Made by a program: the position numbers and the translations under genes. Shown in pieces: positions 44,860-58,900 of a stretch of DNA of 64,000 nucleotides. The stretch covers positions 434,001-498,000 of the forward strand of contig JALDNG010000079.1 of NCBI GenBank assembly GCA_024349245.1. The letters run 5' to 3'. The DNA is from Neodontobutis hainanensis (Eukaryota > Chordata > Actinopteri > Gobiiformes > Odontobutidae). The notes under the pieces were generated by a model. That model did no database searches and was not told the origin of the DNA. It was given only the letters and a program-made list of their open reading frames with translations. The first letter of the stretch is position 1. The number at the start of each line of letters is the position of its first letter.

Positions 44860-47544
44860 GTCTAACTGCACTTCTGTAATCTGCCGCTCTGCTTAAGTTA
44901 ATGCAGTGTGGTATTGATATTTAACAGCATTCAGCATACGTTAAATTGATTTGCTTGTTGCGTTAAATGCTAATAAACAAGGCTACTTTACTGCATATTC
45001 ACATTTTATTTGCTACAGTGGATTGGCCTTTTTTAAGCATTTAAACTTTTTAGATTCCTGGGAGACCGAAACAACTAGCAGACAAGTTAGCCAACAGCAG
45101 AGTGACAAACTATGTATTTTTGCTGACCTAAAATGCATTGTTAACCATTTTTCTTAATGTATTAAAATTTTTTCCACTGGTTTTGTGGAGCATGCTCAGA
45201 ATGTTTGGTCAAACATTTGCTTGACTAAACTGTTTGCATGAAGCAATAGCCCGACTTTGAATCACATTATTCAGACGCTTTAACTCGAGAAATTCACATT
45301 ACTGCTGTTCCAGTGTGACTAAAATGTTTGCGTGCATTTTAAAAGTCTGATTATGGTTGGACTTGAAATTGTCTTTTACGCATGTAGCCGCATAATAGTT
45401 TCTCTGACCTACATTTTCAACCGCCATATTCATTATAACCAAACTTCACCCCACAGGATATGTTCTTCTGCTGTTTTGTTGTCATATTAATCTGCCCAAT
45501 GACAGACATAAGCCCTTACTGAATTCTTAACACTGGTATGAGGCCCTAATGCACCCAAAGTCTGTGTTTAAACTCTTCTCACTCCATTTTGGCCCCCATT
45601 CATCTGACACTTTTGTTACAATGTTTTTGTTTATGTATTAGATCAATATGTGTACAGCACATTTAGGTCTTTCTTTTTTTCTTTTTCTCATAAACACAAT
45701 TGGATTGGACGTAGACACACAAATGGTAATCAATCAGATGAGCCATTAATGGAAGTCAGGGGACATTTTGGTGTTTCAGCACTTGATTTTTAGTTTCTGA
45801 ATATCACAACCAGTTTTCCCAGAATTACTGGAGAATCTTTCAGTTGCAATGTGTCTATGGCTTGTGAGTTTTTACCTCACCTCTGATGTTTGACCTCGGT
45901 CTTTCTCTTTGCTCCATTGGCCACACTTCTTTAATTGTCCCTCTGTTGGGTTGTCTCTTGCCTTTGTGATGTTTTTATCTGTACTTTTATCTCCTTCGGC
46001 CTCTCTTCAGAGCTTCCCTCTGCTTATTATTTCTCTACGTTTGTCCATCTCTCACATGTGCCTGCCTGTTAACATGTTTCCCCCCACGTCCGTCCATCTT
46101 TTCAAGGACGACCTCACTTAGAAATGTCAACCGAAATGCGGCCCTTTGGCTCTTTTTTGTTTTTTGAAAGCAGATTTTTTAGAGACCTGCCAGTGTCTGA
46201 GAAAGAAGCTTTCAGTTGCAGATAATGGACACCACACATCCTGCTGCTTACCTTCCTCACGGCAATCTTTTTTTTTTTTTTTTATATGTGCACACTTTTT
46301 AGAAGGTTTCTTCATGTTACAATAACAGAGAAGACCTTGAAATTTGCTTTGTTATTCTCAGTTTTATGTCCAAATGTTAGAAAAATTAAAGGATTCAATC
46401 ATTGAGTTGTTTTAAATAATTGATTTGTTCTCTATTTTGAACAAAAAAAACAAAAAACAAAAAGTATTCCTTATTCCCAAGTTGTTGTAATAACCCATTT
46501 TTCTTATGTGTAACTCTTGAGCCTTTCAGGTGCCACCTCCCACACCAGTGTTAAAACAGCGGCCATTACTCTCTGCTTCCTCTCCCTACAGCACCAGTAT
46601 TTCACAGGTGGAAAAAAAGTGTGACTTCCTGAACCTCACATTTCTCGCCGCCTGCCGTTGCCAGAGCTCAACACCGTTATGAGATATAGCATAGAGACAA
46701 GCAATCGATTAATGGTGCACTTAGCCGGGCTAATTAACAGCTATGTAGAAGTGGAGAAAGCATCAGGCGGCACGGAGGATGTTGTTTCTCCATCACTAGA
46801 CCTCGGATAACCTTTGGAGCATTGATCACTTCTCAGGCCTGGTTTTACACCGCAGGTCATCGGGTCGTGCTGCTCCACAGATTCAGCCAGTAGTGTTCGG
46901 GGTATCAACTTAAACATGAGGTAGGCTTTGAGGTAAAATCAAGTTCAAATGTTCTTGTATTAAAAAGAAATTTGGTGTGTTATCTTTAGCAATGTGCTTC
47001 ATTTTCACAGATTAAAAATGAATGAAAGAATAATAGACTTTTACTGCAAGTTCTTTAAGCTTGTTTTCAGGCCTAAATTGTCTTCTGTCTCATTTCCTCT
47101 TGTTGTTCTTCTATTCACCTTGAAAAGCAGAAAGACAACAGATGTTTTCTATGACCAGTCAGTCAGACCCTGTTCTCTTTGTGGCCCCTAGCTTATCTAG
47201 CAGAGGACCTACAGTGAGATTTTGGTTTGGCTAAATTAGAGCTCAAAACGAAATCAGGGAAAAAAACAAACAAAAACAAACTACAGATAAAAAATAGACT
47301 CCTGGCTAACTCTGGCATATTTACAGATGTGTTTATTAATGTGCACGGTCCCCGTGAGTGAGTGAGTGCTAAAAATCTTCATTGCTTTATTTTAGACGAA
47401 TCATACTAAAATTATACTAAAATGAATAGTAGAGCTTTTTGACATTACATTAAATTAAACAGATTATATATAATATATTGGATTATTGTCTTGCAAATCG
47501 TCTCTAACGCAACCAGTAGAAAACTCATATATTTACATTTATTC
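44860..47544 (+). other. fbxl17: fbxl17 intron, no gene seen
   Basis: No exon or RNA gene. The block 46650-46800, with ATCGATTAATGG and CTAATTAACAGC, stands out from the AT-rich surroundings and looks like a conserved regulatory element. Confidence 0.4.
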
Positions 47545-47738
47545 ATTTAGCAGACGCTTTTATCCAAAGCGACTTACATTGTTCTACGGTAATTACCAGT
47601 GTTACAGTCACTGGAGGCAAGGTGGGTTAAGTGTCTTGCCCAAGGACACAACTACAGTATGAACTGTGGGGGAAGCGGGAATCGAACCAACCACCTTTGG
47701 GTTGAAAGACGACTGCTCTACCCACTGAGCTATATGCA
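47545..47738 (-). repeat. tRNA-derived SINE, minus orientation
   Basis: Same family as 2708-2905: tail ATTTAGCAGACGCTTTTATC at the left, the TGTCTTGCCCAAGGACACAA block in the middle, and a tRNA-like head at the right (GCTCAGTGGGTAGAGCAG on the minus strand, B-box GGTTCGATTCC). It is nearly full-length and less decayed than the first copy. Confidence 0.9.
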
Positions 47739-49219
47739 GCTATAGTTACTCCTCTGACAAATACATGTCAGAGAAGTAATAAGTAATAAGAATATTTAAT
47801 GGAAGGCATTTTGAGAACTAGACGTTGTGCTTTGGCCCTTGTCACCTGCATTAAACCAGTACCTACCTGTTGCTGTCTTGAGTTGCCAGTTGTTATTGAA
47901 ATAGAACAAAATACATGTCCAGCTGTAACCTTGAGTCTTTTTGTGTCTTGACAGTTCATGGAAATGTTTTTAGAATTTTGCTTCAGTTTTGCCTTTTTGT
48001 TACTTTTTTTTTTAGAGAAACACTACTTGTGACTGTCTGGCTGTATACCTGCTCATGCCACACTGTTTGGGTCCATGTAAACTAAATGGAGTGTGTGAAA
48101 GTACCTGATTTGCATTTAGATAAATCCCCATGGATGTGTGCTTGTCATTGAGATGCAGGGGGGATGAAATCAGTGGACCCCTACCCAGACTGCACCGTGC
48201 CTCCAGGGCTGAGCGTGTGTGTGTTGCATTGCCCCACTTTTTGAGCACGGTGAAAGGATAGAAATATGAGTCGTAACGGGTAGGTGTGTGTATCTGCGTA
48301 AAATAAATTTGTATCGCTGACCTTTTTGGACCTGCACAGGGCTAAAATTATGACTAACAAGGTCTGACTGTGCACAACCGGTGGCAACTGCATCCTATTA
48401 GAGAGAAAGTGGAGTATAAAACTGCTGAATGGGTCGCCCAGTTCTCTGTCAGGTGAGCTGTGTCCAAAAACCCACCGTTAATTAGCCTTATGTTATTATA
48501 TAGCAACTTTTTCCACTTCAGCTAGACTGTCAGATGTTATTCTGGAGCGCAGTAATGTCAAATGTATGCTGCCGGGAAGCCAAGGCTAACGTTTTGACTG
48601 GTTTATGTCAGAATTTTGGCTAAAAATGTAATTGATTCCAGTCTGAAACACTGACGTTTGGAACATTCATGTTGAGAAAAGTTGGTCTGAAATGGTGAGG
48701 AAAGCTTGGGTAGACATTTTTTTTTTGCCATTGTTCAGGATGGTGTAGTTTCAGTGGGATTTTGAAAACCATGAACACACCAAAACTCTATCATGACAAT
48801 TACTATCCTGTAGTTTGCACCATAATGGCCCAATATGTTGCCAAATAGTTTTAACAATCATATGAAAGTCCTGATGATTATAAATGGTAGACAGAAATGG
48901 TAAACAGAAGATTTTGTGTGATTATCCTGTGATGTGTGTATCTGCAGTAATGACATTTGCACACCTGCTTGGATCACAGATTTTAAATACCAAGCATGTT
49001 TTGTACTCGTGATCAGTTGTCCTGTTCTGTTATTTGGAGAGAGTTCAAAAGACTGATTGTCACACATTGAATTAACTTTTTTATATTATTATTATTATTA
49101 TGAATTTAACTATTTGATTGGGACAGTGTGTGTTAATGAACATACTGTACATGAGACAAAGCCACATAACATGCCAGAATGTAGACTTGGGGGGCTAATT
49201 TCCATTTTTTTTCCCTGAA
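47739..49219 (+). other. fbxl17: fbxl17 intron, no gene seen
   Basis: No exon, RNA gene or named repeat was recognised. 48020-48260 is a less AT-rich block of unknown meaning. Confidence 0.35.
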
Positions 49220-49335
49220 TTCTCACACATTCATTCACCAGTGCTATGTCACTGGAGGCAAGGACGCAACAGTGTAATCAGTGGGGACCTTCAGGTTATA
49301 GGACCACTGCTATACCACAGAGCCACTGCGCTCCA
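49220..49335 (-). repeat. Decayed copy of the same SINE
   Basis: Fragments of the family remain in the right order: CACTGGAGGCAAGGACGCAA, then a degraded head ending in ACCACAGAGCCACTGCG. The tail and part of the middle are lost. Confidence 0.55.
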
Positions 49336-52196
49336 TTATGAATCAGGAAAGTGGAATATACCATCAAAAAGGACCAAAAGCCAAATGTGATGATGATATA
49401 CTAAGTTTCAATAGTTTAATTTATAGCTTATTTTTGGGGATTTATTGAGAGAGATTTCCCAAGATCTACTTTATTTATTTAGCCTGGCTAGCAATCCCAA
49501 TTCTTAAAAAAAATCTGTATAAGGAATTAGTCTGGTCTATAAAGATCCAACTTTGATTTTTAGTTCAAATGAATGCTGCTGTAACTGACTCTGGATGCAA
49601 TGGATAGACTACCAGAGTAAAGAAGCATTGCAGAAAGTCCGCTTCATTTTAGATTTATGTTTGTGTTTGGTCTGACAGAATTTCTGTCTGAGTAAGTGGT
49701 TGTGAAGGGATTCCTGACCTTAAACTATAATTACCAAAAAGGATGAACAAAGTGAAAAGTTCAGATGCACAAAAGGTGACCTTTAAATAGGAAAATTAAT
49801 ATGGCATCTTTAATGGTGGAAAGGATTCACCTTGTGGCTTTAAAGTCTATGAATGAAACATTATGGTAGCTGCCAAAGCTAAGTAGTATTTTATTTACTG
49901 TTTGTTATGACCAGTTCCAAATGCTGCCCAGTGCACTTTTAAAGTTTGGGTCTGTACCAAATACTACTGTTAAGTTGGGGATTATGTGTAGATTTCAGGG
50001 GTTTGTGCTGGTGACACAGCTCCGTGCTTTGGGGCTTGCTGATGGATTGGCAGAAGGGGGAAGCGGCCCGCTGCTGATTGACAGTCGGGGCTGAGCGTGG
50101 GCAGATGGGCTGTAGTGACTGTAAATATGAAGCCGATGTGACAGGTGAAGGTCAGTGCGGTGGGAGGTAGAGGAGCAGCTGAGCTTGGCGGGAGGGTGAT
50201 GTGTGTGTGTGAATGAGAAAAAAGTCACGTAACACTTAGTATTGCCTCGGGTTTCTGAGATTTATATTTCATCACATATTAAAACTTTTGGCTTCTGTTC
50301 AAATTTTGAAAAATCAACTGCATGCATCGTTCTGAATCCCACATCGAGGATAAAACCTTGATATGGTTTTCATCTCTTTTCTGTCAGATCATTCAGCAAA
50401 CACAAGAAATCTCAAACCACAGATCTTGGACTGCAGTTTTAAATGCAAAAGACAGGATGGGGAACAGCGAACATATGCATATCCAAAAATTCACTTTCTG
50501 AACTGAGACATAAGCCTCTGTCATACTGTTTGACAATTTATTTTCTTTGTCTGTCTGGTAATTTCAGGGTAAAAAATGAAGCTGCAATTTGTCATTTGTC
50601 AAGTGTAACTTTCACAAACAAGTGTAACAACTTATATTTACATATCTCTTGTAGGTTTAAAAGGTGCAGTGTGTACTTTAGTATTAAATTAAAGATTTCA
50701 GGTTGCATTTCCACCCATTGCACCTCACCTTTCTACAGCCCGTGTGCACCTACGGTACAGGGACATTTGAATAAATGTGTTGGAAGATTAGACGAGCCTT
50801 TTTGCAATGTTTTATGTTAAAAAATTAATAATAATGCTCTTCACCAGCAGTGCTCAGTTTGTCCACTATGAGGATCTGTAGTGATAGGAACTGGTTGTAA
50901 AGAAACTTGGTTTTAGTTAGCTTTAAAATATTTTTTTAGAAGGCAAAAGCAAAATGTGTTATTTTTGGACAATTATATTTACACATTTATTGAAAACAGA
51001 TTTTTGATTTATGAGTAATACATTTTCAGCTGTAAAGGCATAACCTTTCATGTATACTGTACGAATAAAAACGGATATAGTATGTATATAAGCAATATGG
51101 CTTTTACTTTAATCAGCAGGAAGCAGTGGTTTTATGCCTGTTTTATTCCCTAATGTCACCAAGATCAATATTCTATTCAGCTCTGCATAGTTTTGTAACT
51201 GCACAGCGCTCTCTTTTAGCCGAGGCTTTTTAGTCTGTTCTTTATTTGAGCTGTATTGATAGAAATGGAAATTCTAAACCAAATCCTTCTTTTTTTTTCT
51301 TACAGTGCCTGTGCAGATATGGGCTAATAGTATTCAGGAAACTCTTTGCTCTACCTCCCTTTTACTGTACCTTCCTCCATTGATCTCTTTCTCTTCCTCT
51401 GTAAATCCCTCTCTTCCATGAGTAATCCATTGTGGTGTTCCCATGTCTGCTGGAGCTGTGCCAGAGTAGTGTGGGATTACTACAGCTGGAGACACGCACT
51501 CCGAAACACACGCACACACACACACACACACACACTATATATACTCTTGAAAAGTTGTTCCTGGGCTGTGCTGGGGACTGGAAAATGTACCAGGGGACAT
51601 CCACCGTGGTCTGTGTTTTTGGCCTAGAGAGTGACTCAAGGGAACCGTGTCTGTGGCACTGGGTCAGGGACACTGTCCCTCCTCCCACTGCTGACTGCTA
51701 TCAAGAGAAGATGGGTTACCGAGAGCGCCAGCCTTCTCAGTCGATTTCTCACACTTGTATTTCAGAGTCTGGGAGCAGAGATGGGAGAGGTGAGGCTGAT
51801 TGGTTGAGACAAAGGCAGTGTTTGAAACAAGAAGTTATAAATGGCTAGAAAATTATAAATAGGCTAATAATACTGACTGTCCAAATAGTAAAACTGATTA
51901 CATACTTTTTGTCTTTTTACATTGTTCAGTATGTTATAAACTATCATTAAAAACTGTCTTTGTTTTTTGTGTTCTATACAGATAAAGGACTCAACAAGTG
52001 CTGTGTCAGGCTATATGTTAAATAATTGTGTACCACTAGATGGAGTTGTGAGTCATTGCTGCACTCTATTGCATATTGCCCACAAATGTTGGGAAAATCA
52101 TTGGAAAAGTTTTTTGTAAAAGAGGGTGTGCAGTTTTTAGTGGCAAAATTTCACATTGCAAAAGCACACCTTACACTTACACACTGCAATCTAGAC
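49336..52196 (+). other. fbxl17: fbxl17 intron, no gene seen
   Basis: No exon found. It contains a (CA)n run at about 51513-51534, whose flanks create overlapping open frames near 51330-51850; I do not regard these as genes. Confidence 0.4.
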
Positions 52197-52935
52197 CAGG
52201 TGTCTCCAACCTTTTTCCTCAGTGAGCTAAAATAAAAACATCAGAGAGCTACTCATGTTTGTAACATTTATTTTCATAGCTCATTTCAGTGCAGACAAAA
52301 TACATTTTGTTTTGCCTGAACATTAACCTTGAACTTTTACAATGTTGGTGTCCACAACTCACATTTTACAATATAACATTACTATAACATGCTTTTTGTA
52401 AATATATATGTATTTCTTTCCTTTGTATCTCACACTATATAAAGAAAACATAAATATTGTCAAAACTACATAAAGCAATTCCAAATGCACAGATACTTAT
52501 TATTTAATACATCCTTTGTACGTATTCAAAAGAATAAATACATTTTCTAGCATAAATAAATTGGTTGATATGACGCCCTAATCTTGCAAATTCTGCCTTT
52601 GTGTTTTCACAGTTATTAAAATACATCAAAAAGCTGCTGCTTTTCCTACACTCACTTTCGTATTTATTTACTCTTCTTTTCTCTCCCTCCGTCCTGTTCA
52701 GAGCACCTGTGTATGAGCATACCTCCGCCCCTCTCAGCTTAATGGTATGACCCTTATCTGTGCTCACATGATTGGTTACACAGCAGCACGTGACATTCAG
52801 TCGACTCACTGCAGGAAGCACCTGTAGCGGAGGTCATCGTATCAGAAACGGCTCCTGTCGTTCACTTAAGAGAGCGACGTGAACCGGTTTGTTCACGAGC
52901 GAACCCTTCACTAAGTCATTAAGTATTTGTTGAGG
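52197..52935 (+). mobile_element. hAT-like end and unclassified repeat-like DNA
   Basis: CAGGTGTCTCCAACCTTTTT at 52197 and GAGCTACTCATG further on look like a hAT-type left end. At 52840-52935 a stretch with TGAACCGGTTTGTTCACGAG looks like another repetitive, partly palindromic end. No transposase is present, and I could not show that the two belong to one element. Confidence 0.4.
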
Positions 52936-55900
52936 TACGTGCTGGAGTCCCCGATATAGACCATGTGAACACGTACTGTAGCCTAGATGGGACATGCCAT
53001 TCTCTTTGAACTAACTCACTGTAAAGCAATAATAAATTCACTTAAAAAATTTGGAAACAAAATCAATATAAGTAAAGAAAATTAATAAATGACTAATGTG
53101 TGACCATTTTATTTAATTTGTACATTTTGTTTTATTTTGAAATAAGCATTTTTGGTTTAGCTCTAGCATTTTATTATTCAGTAAGAAATTTATGACATTT
53201 ATGGTCACCTGCTAGAATTTAATGCAATATGTCAGAAATTCCTATGCCAATGTGAATGACTGCTGTCTCAAAACAATTTGTAAATAAATAAATAAATATT
53301 CTTACATCACATACGCATACGTTTTGCTGCAGGTAAAGTTAAGCCTATTAACCTTTGTGAGGTATTGATTGCAGACCATTTATACTAGAGTAGTTTAAGC
53401 TTTCTTTCCCCATTAAATCATATACAGTGGTGTTGCAGCCCAATACGTCGTTAATATAACATGGTAGAAAAATTTAAATGCCATTACACTTACAAGTAAG
53501 AATTAGCTCATCTATATTGTAACTCCAGACTATTTAATTTAAATGGTGTCTAATCTACTGTGTATTTAATTCGTTATTCTGCTTGTGGTCCATTAACACA
53601 CTACAAGCACCCGTAGCTATAAATACGGAGAGAGGGCTGTTCTTTGTGATGTTGTTGTCTCACTGTGGCTTGTATATTATTATAATGCTGAGTAATATGG
53701 TGTGTGCAGACTTTTTACAGTATATGAGAGGGCAGGATAAGAAAGCTTTGCTGACTCGGGGAATGAAAGAGTTCTCCTCTGCCTTGTGGCATTCAGTAAG
53801 ATCTCGATTTTACTTTTCACAACCCCTCACCCCCCTTCCTTTTCTCCTCTACCTTTCTCTAGTAATAAAGCAGAGTATTTATTTCCCCCTGTTCGACTCT
53901 CAGGTCTCTTAAAGGGACCCGGGGACCAGGCTGATATTAGACGCTGCGTGTGTGTTTGTATCTGTGTGTGAGTGCGTGGCGTTTTCTCCCTCACACTGTG
54001 CTGTCTGCTTGTCTCATCACCCTTCCCCAAATGTACAGTTGCGTCTCCTTGCGTGCTAACACACCGAGATTGAAAGTTGCTGATTCCGAGCCGCGGGGAC
54101 TCATAGACGAGAGGCCTCTGGCGGGGGCTGATTGAGCTGTGCTGAGCTGATGTAGGAAAGTTACGGTAGCGTGCTATTACCTGCCGGTGCCAGTGGAGTT
54201 TATTAGCATTGCAGATACATGCCGGTACAACTCCAGTGCAGCCAAGCAAATAATTTTATGTCCTGAGTCCATGAGGGAGTTAATGGCTAAAAAGGTTTGT
54301 CTCATTCACGTCAACTGCACCTGCATGACATTTTACAAAAGCAAGGATTACTTTTATTTCTAAGTATAGACCACAGACAGATAAGAAATAGTTGCAAATA
54401 GTTACAAATTTTGTAACTAGGCCTATTTCATAAAAACGTACTGTAAAGTTAAAATATCTTAGTAAATTATAAAACTAAAAGTGATTATGTTTAAAAAAAG
54501 ACGCTTATGCTATGCTTTGTATTCACATCAATGTCTTGTTTAACTGAGCAATGATGTACAGATGCAGACAATAGACCAAAGTTAGGAGTTAAACTTATGG
54601 TGACTTTTATTTTATTGGAGTAAACCCTTATTCAGGAGGTGTTTCCAGCAACACAATCCCATGGTCCACTTATTCTTCTACAGTCAAGGATTGTGTTTGA
54701 GAGTGGAGTCCATGATGGTGTAGATTTGATTTGTGTGCCTATATTGAAAAGTAGTTGCTTTCAAATAAGATAAAATGATCAATAGCAACAATATGTCACT
54801 TGAATGGGGCTGTAATAAATGATGTGACTGTTAATCTGTAAATACTGCTGTCAAATGTCACAAAAGATCTTGAAAATGTCTTAAAAATATATATATTTTT
54901 GAAATGGTGTGAACCCAGATTTGAAATTTCTGTCCCCAGAAACAGTATTTGGGAAAAGCCGGCTATAATACAAACAGGAACATTTTCAGAGTCAAGATCC
55001 AATGTTATTGAAACCTATGAATGTTTGGGATAATTACATACAACGTTTGCAAGTCCACACAGAGCAGTTCTCCTTTTCCACGTTTATGCAGCAGAGCGGA
55101 GATCTGCTCTGAGTGTTATCCTGGTGAATTAGCTCTTCACGGCTAAGGGACTGAGCGTGACAGTTGGCACAGTGAAGATGATTTATGACTAGCCAGGAGA
55201 GTCAGAGATGGATGAGGTGAAATAATTTTGATCAAAGTTTTCCTCTAACAACTGAGAAGAACTCTTTCTCAGTCCCTGTTGATATCTGACAGTGGCCTGA
55301 CTTTATTTTCAACAGTGGAGCAGCATGTCCGCCTTCTGGTTTCATAGCCTGGACAGTTTGTAGTTGTGATTAGGAACATCTTGTGAATAGAACGAGTTCT
55401 GCCAACGTACAGTATCCACCAGATGTAGCTAGACAAAATAGCATTCCCCAGCAGGTGCAGTGTCAGAAGATCCAGGACATACATGACATAAATTAAGAAT
55501 ACACAGTAGTTTCAGTGGGTCAAAATGGCACACTTCTGGAACTTTATAATTAAAGACAGCGAGAACAAAAAAGGTTAGAAATAATGTTAGCTTAATGCTG
55601 TAATAAGGGACCAAGCTTTTGTATGGTACTGTAGACTACTTCACACTCTGTATACATTCCCTGGAATTTGTCAGTACTGTAAAGACATAGACCTGCACAC
55701 ATTTCTGTTTTTTATTCATATTAAAATTACAATATGTAAAAAAAAAATATTGAAAATTCCATAATCCATACTGCTGCAATAGCCATAAGTAGGAGATCTA
55801 ACTTCCAGCTTTTGAACCAGAGAAATTGAGAAGTGCAGTAGTTTATCACATTTTTTTTTATTTCATATCAATTTCTGGTGTTGTTTAATGTTTCTAATTC

Positions 55901-58900
55901 ATAAAGCAGATTGTAAGAGTATGACTTCATATAAAAAGGAAAATATGTTTTTAGAATGTGCTTAATTGAAGTTTTTTTTAAATAAAAAAAAACTTTGCAT
56001 TGTACAACTGCATTGTGTTAATTTTTTTCTTGTTGCTTATTGCCAGAAAAAGAAAAACAAGAAAAGCTATAGTGGCCATTCTGTCAACTAATCCCCGCCA
56101 CTGTTTTGGCACCCCTACAAGAAAGCAGGATAATACAAACTGTATATTTAGGGCACAGTTCCCAAGGTTTTTGACAATGGTATTTAAGGTATAGTTGCTG
56201 CACACCTAAAAAATGTCAAGCACATTTAAGAGAGAATACACCTTGGAAGAGTTTTCTCACTCTTTTATTGAGTTTTCTCACTATTTCATCAGTGCTGCAA
56301 ACTGCATCCTGACACCGTCACCCCACAGTCCACTGGCGGACCCGAATGGGCCGATATCCCAGAGTCTGTTTTATGTTTGCTTTTTCTTTGTTTCATTTTT
56401 CTCCACATTTGATGACACAAAACTTTGGTAATGAGAAAGGCGAATAGAATGATGAATAGATGTACTTGGTGGAAACAGTGCTTTCATTAAGGAATTACAT
56501 GTTGTGTCCCTAAAAATAAACCTGATGAATGTTGGAATCAACAAGGTGGCATATGAGGCCACCATCTTAGAAACAGGAGAAAAAAAAACACAGCTTAGTA
56601 ATTGGCCTGATGCACTGACTGAGAGACATGTTGGCTTGTGTTGCAGCCTCTTTCAAGGCTTAGATGTTCTGTAGCCCAGACTCCTGTGGTTTTTCAGCTC
56701 AGTGTGTGTCCATTGCTGCTCATCTGCTGCCTTTTTACAGATCACACCCTAATCCTGCAAAAGGGCTTTTGGGCCGCTTGCCCCTAGGAATGGGTTTACT
56801 GCGCAGTTCTCACAGGGACCAATCAGGGGCTATCAATAACGGGGTCTGATGTTACTAATGCTCAGATGGCTGTGTTCATGATGGCCGTTAAAGGCAGAGT
56901 GGGAAAGAGGAATGTAGATGGATGAGAGGACTGGCTGGCTTAAAACAAGTTGCCGTTGTTTCCAATCTTGTTCTGGCTAGTTTATTAATATCTTATATCA
57001 AAGGCAGGTTTTACTTTGAGACACTGAGCTCTTCTGCCATGGTTTTCCAACATTTTTCAACTTTCCAAAGACCCGTGCCAGTTTCATTACTCATATGATG
57101 TCACTGAAGCATCCTGCTTTATTACTTTGTCAGTTTTATTCAGCAAAGTGACTGCTCTTCTTTATGGCCTTTAGTCTTTTATGAATTTCAACACAGCAAG
57201 AATATCAGCCACTTTCCAACCACACTACAAACATTTCAGTTGGAAAAAAAAACAAGATTGTGATACTTAACTCAATACTCATGTACTCATTTGACCTCAC
57301 CAGACTCTGGCATACAAGTACTTAACTCACTGTAGTAAGTATATATTCTTTCTTTACGCAGTGCTGTTTGGACATATTTTTTTTTGTAAATTTTGGTCTC
57401 AAGCGATGTCATTGAAATAGTTTGTAAATATTAGGTACTTCCATCTATACGTGGTGTTGGTGAATTTTTAGCTACTTGTCCTGGTAAAAGTTGGTATTGG
57501 GACATACTTATTTTAATCATCTTCCTTTGGCTGATTGTAATCATTATAGATACACAATCTTCTCTCAAAGTGCCCTATCTAATGTAAATCTGTTTTGCTG
57601 TGATCATAATAGTAACTGGTCATAGCAGTATTATTATTGATTATCAATATGGAACAAAATGTTTACAGTATCTGACCACTTTGTTTCCAGATGTTGTTTG
57701 TATTCTTATTTTCTCTATTCTCATTTCTATTTAAGTTTTTGTTTAGAAAAATGATAAAACACAATGTCAACTTTCCAATATACAGAAGAATGTATTACAT
57801 TTACCAAAAACATTTCCAGTAGAGGACTTTTGAGCTGCTTTATGTCTCTCGTTGTCACTGATGACACTGAAAACCACACAGCCTTGACCCAGTAATATGT
57901 TGCTTTTTCACTGCTCCTGCTTAACATTATTTTTGCTTTTACAAAAGTTTCCCCACATTTTGACATGTCTCAAAATGAACTAAAGCACTGTTTGTTTCTA
58001 ATTTGCCCTCTCACTTGTGTGTTTCCTTGTCCACTGAGCCCTCCCTTTCTTCCTTCCTCTTCATCCCACAGCCGTTCTAAGCCTGCGAGTGTGTCTGAGC
58101 TCTGTGAGAGTCTGTGTTTAATTCCGTTCTCTGTGTTCCCTGAGCCCAGCCGGCTCCCCCCCAAAACCCCTGAGCATCCCCGTCCTTCTCATCCCATCAT
58201 CCTCCTGCCATAAGACCCAAGCTGACCTGGCACGTACGCGCACACTCACCCACCTCTCGCGCCCCCCTTTCCCCCAAATCTCCTTTCTTCTCCTCCCCAA
58301 GACTCCTCGAATCCACCGTCCGGCCACTTCTTTCTGTTGTCTGGACCTGAAGCCCGAGCAGGTCCCTTTGTTGCAACTGATAAAAGGAAGAAAGTGGAAT
58401 GAGGGAGGAGGATTAATTTAAGCGCGAGCCAGACGATACATCTGCTTGTTGTGTTCGTGCCTCTTCCTCACCTCCTGTGGTTTCCCCTGCTTTGGTTTTA
58501 TTATCTCTGATGAGAGCAGAGGATATTGGGTCGAGATGCGTGGTGAACTCTCAGGGATGTGACACTCCTCTAATCTGCTTTCTTTTCTGTCTTCCTTCAC
58601 ATTGTCAGTCTTTTTACCCATCCTGGAAAAAATGGTAGACACCCATTTATATTTAAAGATGACAAACTTGATTTTAAACAGGTTGTAGTGGTAGATGGAC
58701 AAAATTCTAGTGGTATCTAACAATATGGAGGACTTTTTTATAGTTCCTTCTCAACAAGTCTGACCTTTTGCCGAGTGATGCTGTGTGGACATGAAATCAG
58801 GCTGAGTTGAGTTGGCAGACAGAACAGGACAAACAAACAATTCAACGTCAGAAGAGAACAGTATGTGACACTGTGTGATGTCAATTAAAAAAAAATTCTA

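Noticed and set aside
51330..51850. Overlapping open frames around a CA repeat
   Set aside because: Repeat-driven frames within a large intron; no conserved motif or consistent splice structure.
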